Shown here piece after piece: positions 47,485 to 59,699 of a DNA stretch of 64,000 nucleotides. The position numbers and the translations under genes are program-made. How positions within the stretch are numbered: position 1 is the stretch's first letter; each line of letters starts with the position of its first letter. Origin of the DNA: Alectoria sarmentosa (taxonomy: Eukaryota; Ascomycota; Lecanoromycetes; Lecanorales; Parmeliaceae); assembly GCA_009733775.1 (NCBI GenBank), contig WOGZ01000005.1, positions 124,001-188,000 on the forward strand, given 5' to 3'. A model generated the notes under the pieces. It was not told the origin of the DNA. It made no database searches and worked only from the letters and a program-made list of their open reading frames with translations.

Positions 47485-48530
47485 AAGTACCCTGAAAATA
47501 TGATCTTCAATAAATCCCTCCGAAAGCAATTTTCAAAAGAGTGTGGCCGGAAAAGAATACAACGGTGACCGCCAAGGATTGCCGCCCCAAAGAGCGCCCC
47601 TCAAAGAAGAGAGAAAATCAAAAAGAATCGCGTGGTTGAGGCCATTTCAAGGTATCATGGCATCTTCCGACGGAAATTACTTCGTATGGGGACACCACCG
47701 TCGTCACTCTCATCCACACCGATATTTCCGCAGCCCGACTCTATTTATGGCTGCTTCGACTCGGCCAGAGGGAGAAGTTTCCCCAAGTAAGCCAAGACAC
47801 GGAAGTAACACGTGAAAATTGTCATGTCATGTCTATGCAGGTCATTCTTTGCAGTGCCTGAGTCCTTGGCTACATGGCTAGTGCCCCTCGAAGTCTCATA
47901 CATGTAAAGAGCAATGCGCGAATAAACTGTCCTAGGATTCGTCGCCGCTTAAAGCTGTCAATTTCTCTCATTTGGCAGAGGTTTCATCGATATACATGCA
48001 GAAATCCTGCACAGTCGATCATATACAACATGAGAATGTGGGAGAGGGTGGTGTGATTGCTTACTGAGATCAGCACCGAGGAATTTACAGCAAGCATGCA
48101 CGCACATTCTCCCTCGAGCCTGTCGAATGTCTAAGCACGAGGGTACTCAGCTCCTTTGAACTTGTCGAAAGTATTCACTTACCTGTGAGGAATTTCAATC
48201 TAAGCAAATGAATACGAACATGGGCAGCAAAACGGCGATTGTTGCGCCGTATCTATGGTCCGAGAAAGGTTCCACATGCATCGATGGCAGAAATACATGT
48301 CGATTTCGTATGCATCCATTGTTGACAGAATCGTATGTCAAATACCTTGCAGAGCCCGGTTTTCGTCTCCTTTTTCTTGTACGCAGCCTTGTACCGATCA
48401 GTCGGATCCAGTCGGAGAACGCTCGTGACAGTCTGTCCTTGTCTCTGTGTCTCCTCCGCCATAAATGTTCTGTGACCCGGACAGTGCTCTCTCATCATTT
48501 CTTTACCTCTATGATAATTTTGCACCAGCC

Positions 48531-49912
48531 ATGGTTATCAATACTGATCCTTCGACCCAGCAACATACCATTGTAGTTGTTTGCATCGTTGCTCCTATTT
48601 TTACCAGTCTCTTTGCAGCGATCCGTATTTGGACCAGAATCTTCGTTACTCATTCCATTGGCCGGGATGACTGTAAGCTACCTCAAATATTTCTTTTCAA
48701 GGCCTCACTCTCACATAATACAGATGCTTCTTTGGTCACTTTGGTGATGCTTACGCCAGCCTTTACTCATTTTAGCCTTACTAATGAGATCCGAACAGCC
48801 ATTTTGCATAGCCTTCAGTGTTCTTGTTGGTTTAGGTATGCCTGTTGCCCATAAAGTGTAAATCTTCCTGCTCACCAAGCTCCAGGAACGAATTATGGCT
48901 TTGGTTGGCACACCGCCGACCTTCCATCTGATCGCTTTGTTTTCTATTACAAGGTACAAGACTCTCGAAATTTGCTCTGATATTGCTAACAACATTTTCA
49001 TACTAGTGGCTCTATCTCATCTCTGCCGTCTATCTTACCACCTTATGGTTGTACAAATTTACTATTCTCCTTCTCTATCTCCGTCTCTTCGGTGTGCATA
49101 AGCCGTTTAGATACATTACCTGGACAATCATGTTCCTCGTTTTTGGGTACCTATCTAGCAATCTTTTGACTCTGTTATTCGGCTGCACACCGATCGACAA
49201 ATACTGGAAGTCAACGACTCCGGGTCACTGCATCCCCTCGACCAAGGCAGGCCTTTTCTATGGTTCGATGAACTTCATCACAGATGTCCTTATCTTCGTC
49301 TTACCTCTACCAATGGTTTGGCGATTGAAGCTATCTCGGGAAAACAGGCTAGGTGTCATCCTCATCTTCGTGGGTGGAGTCGTGTAAGGGTCCATTGCCA
49401 AGGCAGTCATTCCGTGACATGAAGCTTAAACCCCACCAGTGCCTCTGTCGTTGCCCTCGTTCGCTATGCCTTCCTACTCCGTAGATTCTTCGCGACCGAT
49501 ATCATATGGTATGACGGAAAGAACCTGCTCTGGATGTGAGTCATTCTTTCTCTACCATGTACTCACCATCCACGCCACTGCGTCTTGATACAGCATTCCA
49601 TCTCTTCACATTCTTGCAATTTCTGAGCGACTGACATTTCACAGGGTCCTCGAGGTCAACACCGGGCTCATATGCAGCTGCACCATCGCTTTCAAACCTT
49701 TCTTCAAATACCTCGCCTCCACCTACATTTTCCAAAAATCATCCCCGGGGTCAGTATCGCACAGAAAGACGGCAGTACCCTCCGGGAGACGAAATCATAC
49801 CGGCCCATTGGCGCAGCAGGACTCGGTAGGGAGGGGATTCATGGTTCTTGGAGACGAAGAGACTGAGATGAATGGATTCACCGGGGCATTGGGGTTAGGG
49901 CACGAGGTTTAA
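48531..49912 (+). CDS. SAT4-type rhodopsin-domain integral membrane protein
   Basis: Seven exons (48531-48672, 48724-48743, 48799-48835, 48886-48953, 49007-49383, 49440-49535, 49645-49912) encode 335 residues. Hydrophobic helices follow one another: TIVVVCIVAPIFTSLFAAI, ASLVTLPFCIAFSVLVGL, WLYLISAVYLTTLWLY, FLVFGYLSSNLLTLLFGC, FITDVLIFVLPLPMVWRL and ALVRYAFLLRRFF. With TNYGFGWHTADLP, LFGCTPIDKYW and EVNTGLICSCTIAFKPFF they define the large fungal SAT4/rhodopsin-domain family of seven-helix proteins. Some relatives carry a CFEM domain, but this one does not. Exons 2 and 3 are only 20 and 37 nt and are easily missed, but skipping them breaks helix two. The cytosolic tail is polar. The molecular function of the family is unresolved. 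Confidence 0.88.
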
Positions 49913-50553
49913 AGAGTCACGAAGGGTTAGGTGGCCGGCCATTTTCGTCCAAGACGGTCCGTCTAACTATATTCTAAATTGTGGGCCTCGGCCCTCTACG
50001 TACTTGCGTCAAGGCCAAGTTTTGGGCGTCGTGACCTAAGCATCAATGTCATTGCAATGTGCTGGTGAATATCGTTATCTTTAACTTATAGAAGAAAGTC
50101 GTAAGTTGAATTTATATAATTTGAACTCTAAATGCGTTTGTAAAAGAATACAACTATTCAAAATCGTTTATCCTTGATTATTTAAAGTATTGTTTTTACA
50201 TTATATATGTATCTTTAATTTAAACTGTTGAAAGTAGGTGACAGAATACTTGATTCAGTTGTAGAGTATAAGACCTATCTTAGCGGCGGGCTATGGTTTG
50301 CGATAATCGTATATTACTGATATTTCAAATAATAACCGCTAATAGACGGTTTCTTAATAGTGTAACTTACTACTATTGAATTTGTGCTAAATTATATAAT
50401 AAAGTCGATTATATCTAAATAATGATAGTTAATTAATTAATTTGCACATGCGTTTCAACAAAATATACGATTATTAATAAAAATTAAATCTTTACGATAG
50501 CATAACTAAAATTAAAGACTTACGATAGCATTAAAATATCGGAAAAATAATAC

Positions 50554-50640
50554 GATTTGAAACCAGATCGCTACGATAACATGATTTGAAACCAGATCGC
50601 TACGAGAGCTTGATTTGAAATCAAATAATTACGATAACAT
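50554..50640. repeat. 29-bp tandem repeat, three copies, inside the AT block
   Basis: GATTTGAAACCAGATCGCTACGA starts at 50554 and 50583, and a more AT-shifted copy starts at 50612, a 29-bp period. The third copy differs by C-to-T/G-to-A-like changes. Confidence 0.85.
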
Positions 50641-51214
50641 TAAAATAAAAGAAAAATAATATCAGATTCATTAAATGAGATAAATATCTATTTTAAACTA
50701 TATCTAAAATAAATTGTTATTCAAATCTTCAATCACGATCGTTGTTTTATAAATAAAGAAAATCAAATATCGTCGACGCTATAATGTATAATCATTGCGA
50801 TAACATTCATCTCTACTATTATTCAAAATGCAATTTAAATACCTTAAATAAAATAATAAATAACCTAAAGTAACGTCAATCATCAATCATAAAATAACTT
50901 TTATATCGTAAATCATCATCACAAAATTCTCTTAAAAGTAAATAAAACAATATTAATTTCAAATTAAATCTTTTATAATGCAAAAAAGTTGCGATAATAA
51001 CTTCGTTTTACATTTAATTCTTATCTTCATCATTATCATCATCAATAATTAACTCATTATATAAACCTTCATCGTTAAAATTTTAATCTACGAATATAAC
51101 TTCACCTTTTTTCAATTCAATCTCAATTCGCGCAATATAATCTACATTAATTTTACGCATATCGACGCGACAAAAAATTGCGATAATCTTAAATCTAAGA
51201 TCTTTCTTCGAGAT

Positions 51215-51345
51215 AATTACGGAAATGAAGATATTAAAAACAACATTAATGACTTTATTTTTAATAATTACGAAAACGAAGATATTGAAAATAACATTAA
51301 TAATTTTGTTTTTATCAGATGCGGTAACGAAATTATTGAAAACAA
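51215..51345 (+). repeat. 51-bp (17-codon) repeat encoding Asn/Glu-rich units
   Basis: Three copies start near 51215, 51266 and 51317. Read on the + strand they give NYGNEDIKNNINDFIF, NYENEDIENNINNFVF and CGNEIIEN, so the period keeps frame. This suggests a former coding repeat, perhaps originally Asp-rich (GAY to AAY by G-to-A change). Nearby frames are closed. Confidence 0.6.
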
Positions 51346-54300
51346 AAATAAAGGGTTTGTGAATTATTAAAATAACGTTAATTTCAATTTCAAAATTCAA
51401 AGAATCGCAAAAGAGAATTACGATCGTGAAAATCTCAAAATTAATTTAAATAACATTATTATCAAATAATGAATTCGTTACGATAAAAAGATTAACAACA
51501 TCGTTAATTTAAATAATGTTATCGTCGTAAATTATAATATCTTATATAAAATCGACGACGTCGCTAATTGCGATAATAATATTTATAAATATATTTATTA
51601 ATATAACGTTATTGATTTTAATAAAAGTAACATCGTCGATAATAACAATAAAAATTAAAATATTTGCGCGGTGAAGAATCGCAAAGTAAAGATTTTCATT
51701 ATTCACAAACTTTAATTTAATTTTCGAATATACATTCTCTTTATAAATTTATAATAATTCGACATTTATTAAATATTAAAACGCGACTCGCGAAATAACG
51801 TCAAGGTCAAAATTAATATCTTCGTTAATTATTCTCGAAATATCGATGTAAATATCGCATTAATAAACATAAAAATTATATAATAAAATTCCCATTTATT
51901 ATGCTTATATCTCGAAATTATCGAATTTTTTAATATTATATAACAATTTTAAATCTATCGTGATTTTAATTTGAATTAAATCTTTTAAGCGCTTTTCAAC
52001 TCAATAAATATACGTTATTAAATTTATCATCTCATTTTTTAATTTTTCGATAATTATGATAAAATGTTTTTTGTGATTAACGATATATTAATTGACCTTC
52101 TTTTTATTTAAAATTAAGACTTTTTCGATATATATTATATTATACTTTATAAATAATTCTTCTTCGAATATCGTGAGATCTTAATTTTTTATAATGTTAA
52201 TTATTTGATTATAAACATTTGTTTATTTTTATAAAATATTAACTTTCTTTTTCAAATTATTTATACGATTTCGAAAAATATTCGTTTGATTTGCGATAAC
52301 GAAATTTCGAATAAATGTGTTATTAATATTACGTTACGCGTTTTTTGTTAAAATTTTCAAATTATCTTTTGAGCGCAACCCTTTTTTATTTGTAATCAAA
52401 ATTGAAAAAATATAAACATTATTTTTAAGATTAATTATAAATGCTTTTTATTTCGAGAACGATAAATATAAAACATTAACGTTGATGTTATCTTTTATAA
52501 ACTACGTTGCTCGCACGAATTTCACTTAAAGATGCGTTATTGATTTAACTTTTTCGATCTTGCGATAAAAAGCGTGAATAAATTTTTCGATATTGTTATT
52601 AATAAAAACGATTCATTCATAATGATTATTTATTTGATCTTTTATATAAATTTTATGATTTATAATAATCGTCGCGCGAAACATCTTTTTGTTTTAAACT
52701 TTTGCAAATTAAATTTTATAAATTAATACGATAACATTAAACGCTGCGAAGTTCTTATTATAAGCATTACAACGAATAAAATTCTTATTATCCTCAATTT
52801 CAATATCTTATTTCATCTTTTTATTAATATTGATTATGATAATAAAATTTATAAACAAATTACTTTTACGCTTGATCATATTAAATAATAAAAAATGAAT
52901 TCTTTAAATAATAAAAATGAAATTAATTAAAGTTATAAAATATAAATAAAATATAAAAACGACGTAATAAAAATGAGAATAATGTAAAAACTTAATACGA
53001 AAAAAAATTGATGATTTAAAAAAAATGATAAAGATAAAAAAATCAAAAGATTATAATGAAATAAAATAAAATAATACAAATATAAGATATTAACGCAAAT
53101 TACGAGTGAATAAATATGTAAAAACGTCGAATTTGTTTATTTATGAAAATAAACTAAATATCGTAAAAGTTTATATTATAAAATATAAATTAAATGCGAT
53201 AATAAAGATTAAATATCATCGCGTAAAATTAAATATAAATTTTTTATGTAATAAGAAGCGATAATAAACGCTTATTAACATTTTTAATTTTAAATATTAA
53301 ACATTAAATACGATTATCTCACACGTTTTTTAATTTTGTTTATTTTAATTATATTATCAAATTATCAACCTTTAAAAGAGCCTTAATTGATATATAATAA
53401 TCTTTCAACACTTAATCGTCTCTCTTTTTATTCTTTTTGCGATCGTTATAATAATAATGATTCAATTCTTTAAATTGAGCTTTATTTATCTTCGCAAAAT
53501 CGATATAAATAAAAATAATATCATAAAATCGTAAAAGTTTTTATTTTATATTCGTAATCGCAATCTACGTTATTCGTTAATCGAAATAAAATTTAATTTC
53601 GATAACAAAATTAATGTAAATAATTAAAAATAAATATATATCAGTATAATTGATTGCGATAATATATTTATAACGAATATAAAATTAATCAAGTTTTATG
53701 TTATCTTTATATTCAATATATTCATTTATAAAATATTATATATAAAAAAAGTTATGCGAAGAGAAGACATTTTTAAAAAAGAATATTAATAATATATAAT
53801 TTTGATACATTATAAGTCACGAATGTTTAAGAGTTTTCAAAATTTTTATAATGTAACATTATTATCGTAAATAAGAGAGCATAAATTCATTTAAAAAAAA
53901 AATTTCATATTCTCAATCATTCGATTCTTGAAATCTTTAATTATATCGAAAATCTTTATTCGAGTCGTTTATGTCTCGTTTATATTTATATTTATTTCAT
54001 TATCGTAAATTTATTCAATTATATTCTTTCAAAGATCATTTATAAAATATAAAAAAATATTTCAATGAATGAATTTATTCAAAATACGTTTTTTTTTTTT
54101 TTCATCATTAATGTTTTTTTTCTCTTCTTTAACGACTTTTATTATCCTTTTTTTTTTTTTAATTTTATAATAATAATTATTATCGCAAGTCGTGCGCGAA
54201 TAATCAAAAATAAGAATCATAAAAATTATAATTTTATCATAATACTTGAAACAATAATATCGAAAAACGAAATCGAAAAAGTAAAAAAGGGATTTTGAAG

Positions 54301-57300
54301 GAAAAAATCGATAAAAGAAATTATAATAAAGTTAATTGCGATATTTGAATTAAATTAATCATTAATTATAATCGCGCTTCTTTATGAGAATTGATTAAAA
54401 TCAATTTAAATTATTTAAATAATTATAAAAGCTACTACTTGAGACATTGCGATAATATTAATAAATTTAAAAATAATAAAAATGAAAAATAAAATTTATA
54501 TGTCGAACGAAAATAATTGCGAGGAAATAAAAAGCTTAAATTAATGCGAATTACGAAAAAACTTTTTCGCGTATTAAAACTTTTTTTCTCTTTTAAAAAC
54601 TTTTTGATAAACCTTTTATCGTATTTTAATTGCAACGTCGTTAATAATTTCATATAAATTATAAAACATTTTATCGAAAATATTTTTATCACGTATTCAC
54701 CGAAGTACATATATTAATTATCATCTTTTATAATTTATATCTTTTCACGTTTTAAATATCGAAAAAAATTAACCCTTCGCGAAAAAATTGAAATTTAATA
54801 AACAAAATGTTCTATCTTTTAATAATAACGATAATAATTACGAACCCTTTAATTCGAATTAATTAAAAGATAAAAATAACGTTTTTATACGTTTTTATTA
54901 TTAAAGCTTTATTTTTTGATCTTAAATTTTAATTTTATTATAAAGGATATAAACGAATTCGAAAACAAAATTCGTAACATTTTTAAACATCAAAAGAACG
55001 ATATAAATATTGATTAATAATTTTTTTTAAATATCGATCTCGAAGATTTTTAGCATGCGCATTAATATGAAAATGTGTTATCACAAATCAAAAACGAACA
55101 GGTTTTTTTTACGATTAAATTCGATCAAAAGTAGGTTATTAACAAAAAATTTACGATCGAAATTATAAGTTTATTAAATCAAAACGTATTTTCAAATCTC
55201 TCAATTTAAAGTATATTAAATATGTTATTTTTACAATCACGTAAATCTTTTAACGATCTCTTTAAAACGTTATCATAACTTAAAATATATAATGAAAATC
55301 TTATTTCATTTCTCCTCGCTTTTAATTTATAATATAAAAAAATTAATATCTTAAAAAAACAATACTTTAATTTATAAAAAATTCTACGTATATTTAAATT
55401 TCACCCAATAATTCAACAATTTTTATCGAAATATGATATATTGCGAAATCGAATAAAAGGTTAATTATCGCAATTACTTTTTCGGCGCGTTTTATTATTA
55501 TTAACATTAAACAAAATGTTTACACTATCAAAGCAACGAAAAAATTTATTAATCAAGATTTCGAAAAAATATCTTTATTTCTTCGATTTAATAATCTTAT
55601 TTCAAATTATATTATATTTTAATTTAATGAAAAAGATGCATTTCGAATTTAAAGAATTTCGTAATAATTCGATAAAACTTTAACAATCTCATGTTTGAAT
55701 TTTCTTTATCAAAATCATATCAAAACAATTCGTTTATTATCGTAATCAAGATTTCATTTTTTCATCGAATTGAATTTTTTATAAATGCTTTAATCCTAAT
55801 TGCGCTATTAATCATTTTAATCATATTGTAAAAATTAATTATGATTTTTAAGATTAGATTTCTCGCGAAAAGCAAAACAAATTTAAAATCAAAATTTAAC
55901 ATATTTATTATAATTCAAAAATCTTTACATTATTTTATATAATTTATTATTTTAAATATTATGAAACACTTTTACTTTCGTTATATTTTTTTATTAAAAA
56001 AAATGTTATTTTTAATAAATATATCGACGTTAAAATGAATTACGCTTTTATAATCTTATCGCAAATCGATTTGATAATTAATATAATAATGATTCATTTT
56101 TTATTTAATGAAAAAAAAAAATTATAATTATTTGCTTGATCTGCGCTTTTAAAAATGAAATTAAAATTAAAAACGTATAATCGCGATTATTTTTATTATT
56201 AATTTAATAATGCGAAAAATATTAAATGCATTTCGTTATTTTTTCTTTTCTTTATTAATGATTTCGATCTTTATTATAATGTTTATAAAAGCTTGATGAG
56301 AATATATATTTAAATAATTATTTTCAAATTTTATAAATATATGCGACGTATTAATGTCTTCTCTTTGACTCTTAACTTTTACGATAACAATTTTAATAAT
56401 GTTATCAATTCGCTTTATAATCTTCGATTCTTAAACAAAAAACTTATTTTCAAACTATCACAACCTACGCGAATATATGCTTTCACGCTTTATTTTCTTA
56501 AAAACATATCATAATAATAAATTAATGCAAATTTTAAATCGCAAAAAATGAATTTGAATTGTCGATCTTATCTCGTTATCGCAAAAACTCATAATAATCT
56601 CGATTATGATATTATTCGATATAATAAATTTCATTAATAAACGATATAATAAAAACGCGAAATGAATACGCTTTTCATTAAAATAAAATGAGAAATATTC
56701 GAAATTAAATGAAATTAACTTTTTAAAAAACCAACGTTATTTCAATTAATTTCAACGCTCGATATAATTTTTATAAAATTTAATAATTTTACACATTCAA
56801 AATATATCGAGTTTTATAAATAATTGCATTATTTATTTTTAAAAACCATTTTTATCATAATCGATGTTATTATTTATATTATCGCATTTCGACATTAATC
56901 TTTCGTTTTTAACTTCGCGCGTATTTAATCTTTTTTACATTATTTCAAAAATTACAATCTCTTTAAATACGCGCGATAAATCGTTATTATATTTACATTA
57001 TTATTTTGTTATTTAAAAGAGAATTATATACAATTTTTTTATTTCAACGTTATTCGAACACATTTAATTCAACATTTAAACGACTTTATTATAACAAAAT
57101 TCATTATTCGAATATTTGCTTTCGTTATTAAAAATATATCGTTTTTAATAATAAATGAATTAAAAAAAAGAGTTCAATTATTGATAATAATCAAAAAAAT
57201 TAAAAATCATTTTTAATTATTATTAAGCTTTATTATTATTATCGCAAATAACAATTCTCGATCTCGTTTTATAACATTTATATAACAAAATTTAATTAAT

Positions 57301-58480
57301 TTAAATAACGTGATTTTGATATCAATAAAAGATATAAAAGATGAGATGCAAATGAGTAAATCGTTTAAAGTTCATATATTTCAAAAGACTCAAAAGTTTA
57401 TAAACGATCAACGTCGTTTCAATATGCATATCGCGATTTATTATAAAACTATGATGCGAAAATATGAAATGTTTAATAATCTTAATGTCCTAATTGAAAA
57501 AAACAAGCATCGATAAATTAAACTATTTATCAAATATCGTTATTTCTTTGTTTTATTAACTCTTTATTATTATAACCTTTTAAATAATTCAAAAAAACTA
57601 TTTATTAAATTAATCATATCAACGTCGAGAAATTATTGTTTACGCACAAAATCCTACGATAAAACGTGCGTCTCATTTTTATAAATAACTTCAAAATCGA
57701 AAATAATAAAATCACATTAATTTTTCAAAAACTTTATCGCAATTATTCTATTCTCTTCGAAACTTTATTTTTAAAATCGAAATAACACTCGCTTCAAAAG
57801 TCTTTAAATAAATATAACAAAAATGATTTAATCGTTTTATAATCAAATGATACATATAAAATCGTTATCGTAATAAATCGCTTATCTAAGAAATATTACA
57901 AAACTATTTTAAAATTATTTATTCGCCTCTCTGATATAACCTTAATAACTTTACATTTCAAATTTCAATTAAAAATAATTTGAATTTAAGATTATGAAAT
58001 AAATAACATAATATATTTTAAGATTAAAAACTTTTGATAATATAAAAAAATTACCTTCACATTAAAATAAAAGGAGATTACGATAAATTATTTGACAAAT
58101 TTATTAAAAATGTTTATAAATTATTAAAACATCGTTATATCTTCAAATTAAAAGACTTCACTCAATTTTATATTTAATATTTCGATCACATTTTTGATTT
58201 ATTTATTATATTGTTATCAACTAACTTCGTTTCTTATATGTTTTTTAAAATTATAATAATTTATAAACAAAATAAATTAAAACCAGTGCTCGAGATTGAA
58301 ATGTTTCAATTTTTAATCGATGAGTTTATCATTGATCTCCTTAACATTATTCCCTTTCAATTTTATATGATTTCAATCATGAGATATCAGAATAAACGTC
58401 GATTTCAATTGCGACAACACAATAACGAAGATCCTTCAAAGACGCAAGAGTTATTGATGATCTTATAAAACCTACAATAT

Positions 58481-59040
58481 CTTTGAGCGAGTGAAAAGGG
58501 TAGGGGCGAAGAGGGGTGGCGAAGAAGCGACGAAATTTACCGTAACTATGGGAAAGGTTCAACAACTTGAAACAAGATGGCTTGACAGAGTGATGTATTT
58601 AAGTAAGTGAACAAGTAGTGGTGATAATGAGGAAATCGATTTGTGACCTGATGGAATTGTCGTAACTTAAACTATATTACGTATGAATAATTGCAAAATG
58701 CATAAGAGTAAATTACAAATAATAAACAGATTGCATTTGATTTATTAATAACAATACAATTGATTGATGTGCTACGTTTCTTTTTCGATACTATTTAATT
58801 ATCGTTATCTTTCGAATACGATAACTTGTTCATAAATGTTTATTTTTTTAAACGTCTTAAATTCATGAAACGTTTAAATTATATATGTTTTCATGACTAT
58901 TCGTTGCAAATTTATGAAACGTTACACAAGGAAAACGTTTAAAATGCGTTACGTATCACTTAAAAGAGTCGTTTTTCATAATAAACGATTGTTTTCTATA
59001 ACTGCCTATGGGCAGCTATTTAGCTTGAAACCGTGATATA
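58481..59040. other. Second AT-rich tract at block border
   Basis: A GC-normal spacer (about 58480-58560, with GGGGCGAAGAGGGGTGG) separates the main AT block from another AT-rich tract to about 59040. The latter repeats ATGAAACGTT and AAACGTTTAAA words. No gene is seen. Confidence 0.5.
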
Positions 59041-59699
59041 TTTGTTACGGTAGTATTACGGTGTTCCTACGGTACTAAGCCTCACGCTTGGGTCGCTAAG
59101 GTACTTACCTACCTACATACCGCAATGCCAAGACTACGCTAGGCGAATGCCGTTTAGGGGAAGTGAAACGAACTCGGTCATTTCAACAGGATTTCTTCAA
59201 GCATGGGATCGATTTCGGAGCCCGTTTCGAGTACACATGTCTGGATCATGGCCACCTCCATGTTTTTCTCTTTATACTGTTTATATACGATCATTACATA
59301 CATATAGCAATCTCATACTATCATTGCTATTATCCAATCGGCTACTACCTATTCGTTCCGCTGCGTAGCCTGTTTGCCGCAACAAAAGAGACGGGAATTA
59401 CTTTGCCCGCCATCTGCGGGAAAGCTCGAGGCTGAAAAGTTATCGTGGAGCTAAGACTTGAACAGGCCATTGTTGGCAAAACCAAGGGGATTTGGCTTTG
59501 TCTGGCTCGGCAGTGATTCTCTGAACGTTTCCTGGCGGAGAGGGGCCCGAGCAACGTCCGTACAGCTCCCAGCTAGTAATGCACAGACTACATAGGCAAT
59601 GAAACCTGGCAGTCTGGGAGAGCATGTCCGCGCAGTGTCGGCCGACTTGGTGGGCAGTCATATGCCATCAATATTCTTCCAGCATTGTCCAAACTTGAA
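59041..59699. other. Border region between AT block and NSE1
   Basis: Composition returns to normal and includes a TACCTACCTACATACC stretch. Short frames only; this is the 3' flank of NSE1. Confidence 0.5.

Larger units (their letters stand above)
45778..48530. other. 2.7-kb gene-poor region
   Basis: It holds the trehalase promoter, a short AT-rich patch, a 3 x 52 bp tandem repeat and the upstream region of the rhodopsin-domain gene. Small frames (for example 47543-47815 and 48208-48576) have no motif. I support no gene. Confidence 0.5.
50050..58480. mobile_element. AT-rich block of degraded repetitive DNA (likely RIP-affected)
   Basis: For about 8.4 kb the sequence drops to roughly one-fifth G+C by eye, with sharp borders, and stops litter all frames. 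The longest frames are about 105 codons and of low complexity. Many remaining C and G sit in TCGA/CGAA contexts, as expected after C-to-T mutation of repeats by RIP, although CpA is not fully depleted. Protein-like stretches persist at 57310-57516 (QKFINDQRRFNMHIAIYYKT) and 58211-58468. These probably mark old transposable-element coding sequence, but I cannot identify a reverse transcriptase, integrase or transposase motif, nor terminal repeats. The mobile-element call is therefore inference from composition and setting. Confidence 0.6.

Noticed and set aside
51083..51400. 105-codon minus-strand frame in the AT block
   Set aside because: It is the antisense of the 51-bp repeats, and the repeated Ile/Val/Phe pattern follows from that.
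54065..54298. 77-codon Phe/Ile-rich frame in the AT block
   Set aside because: It consists of poly-T and AT runs, which give Phe/Ile/Asn by chance. It is not a membrane protein gene.
50050..58480. Possible mitochondrial DNA insertion, because of the low GC
   Set aside because: I recognise no mitochondrial gene or rRNA segment, and the G+C that remains sits in TCGA contexts that fit RIP better.
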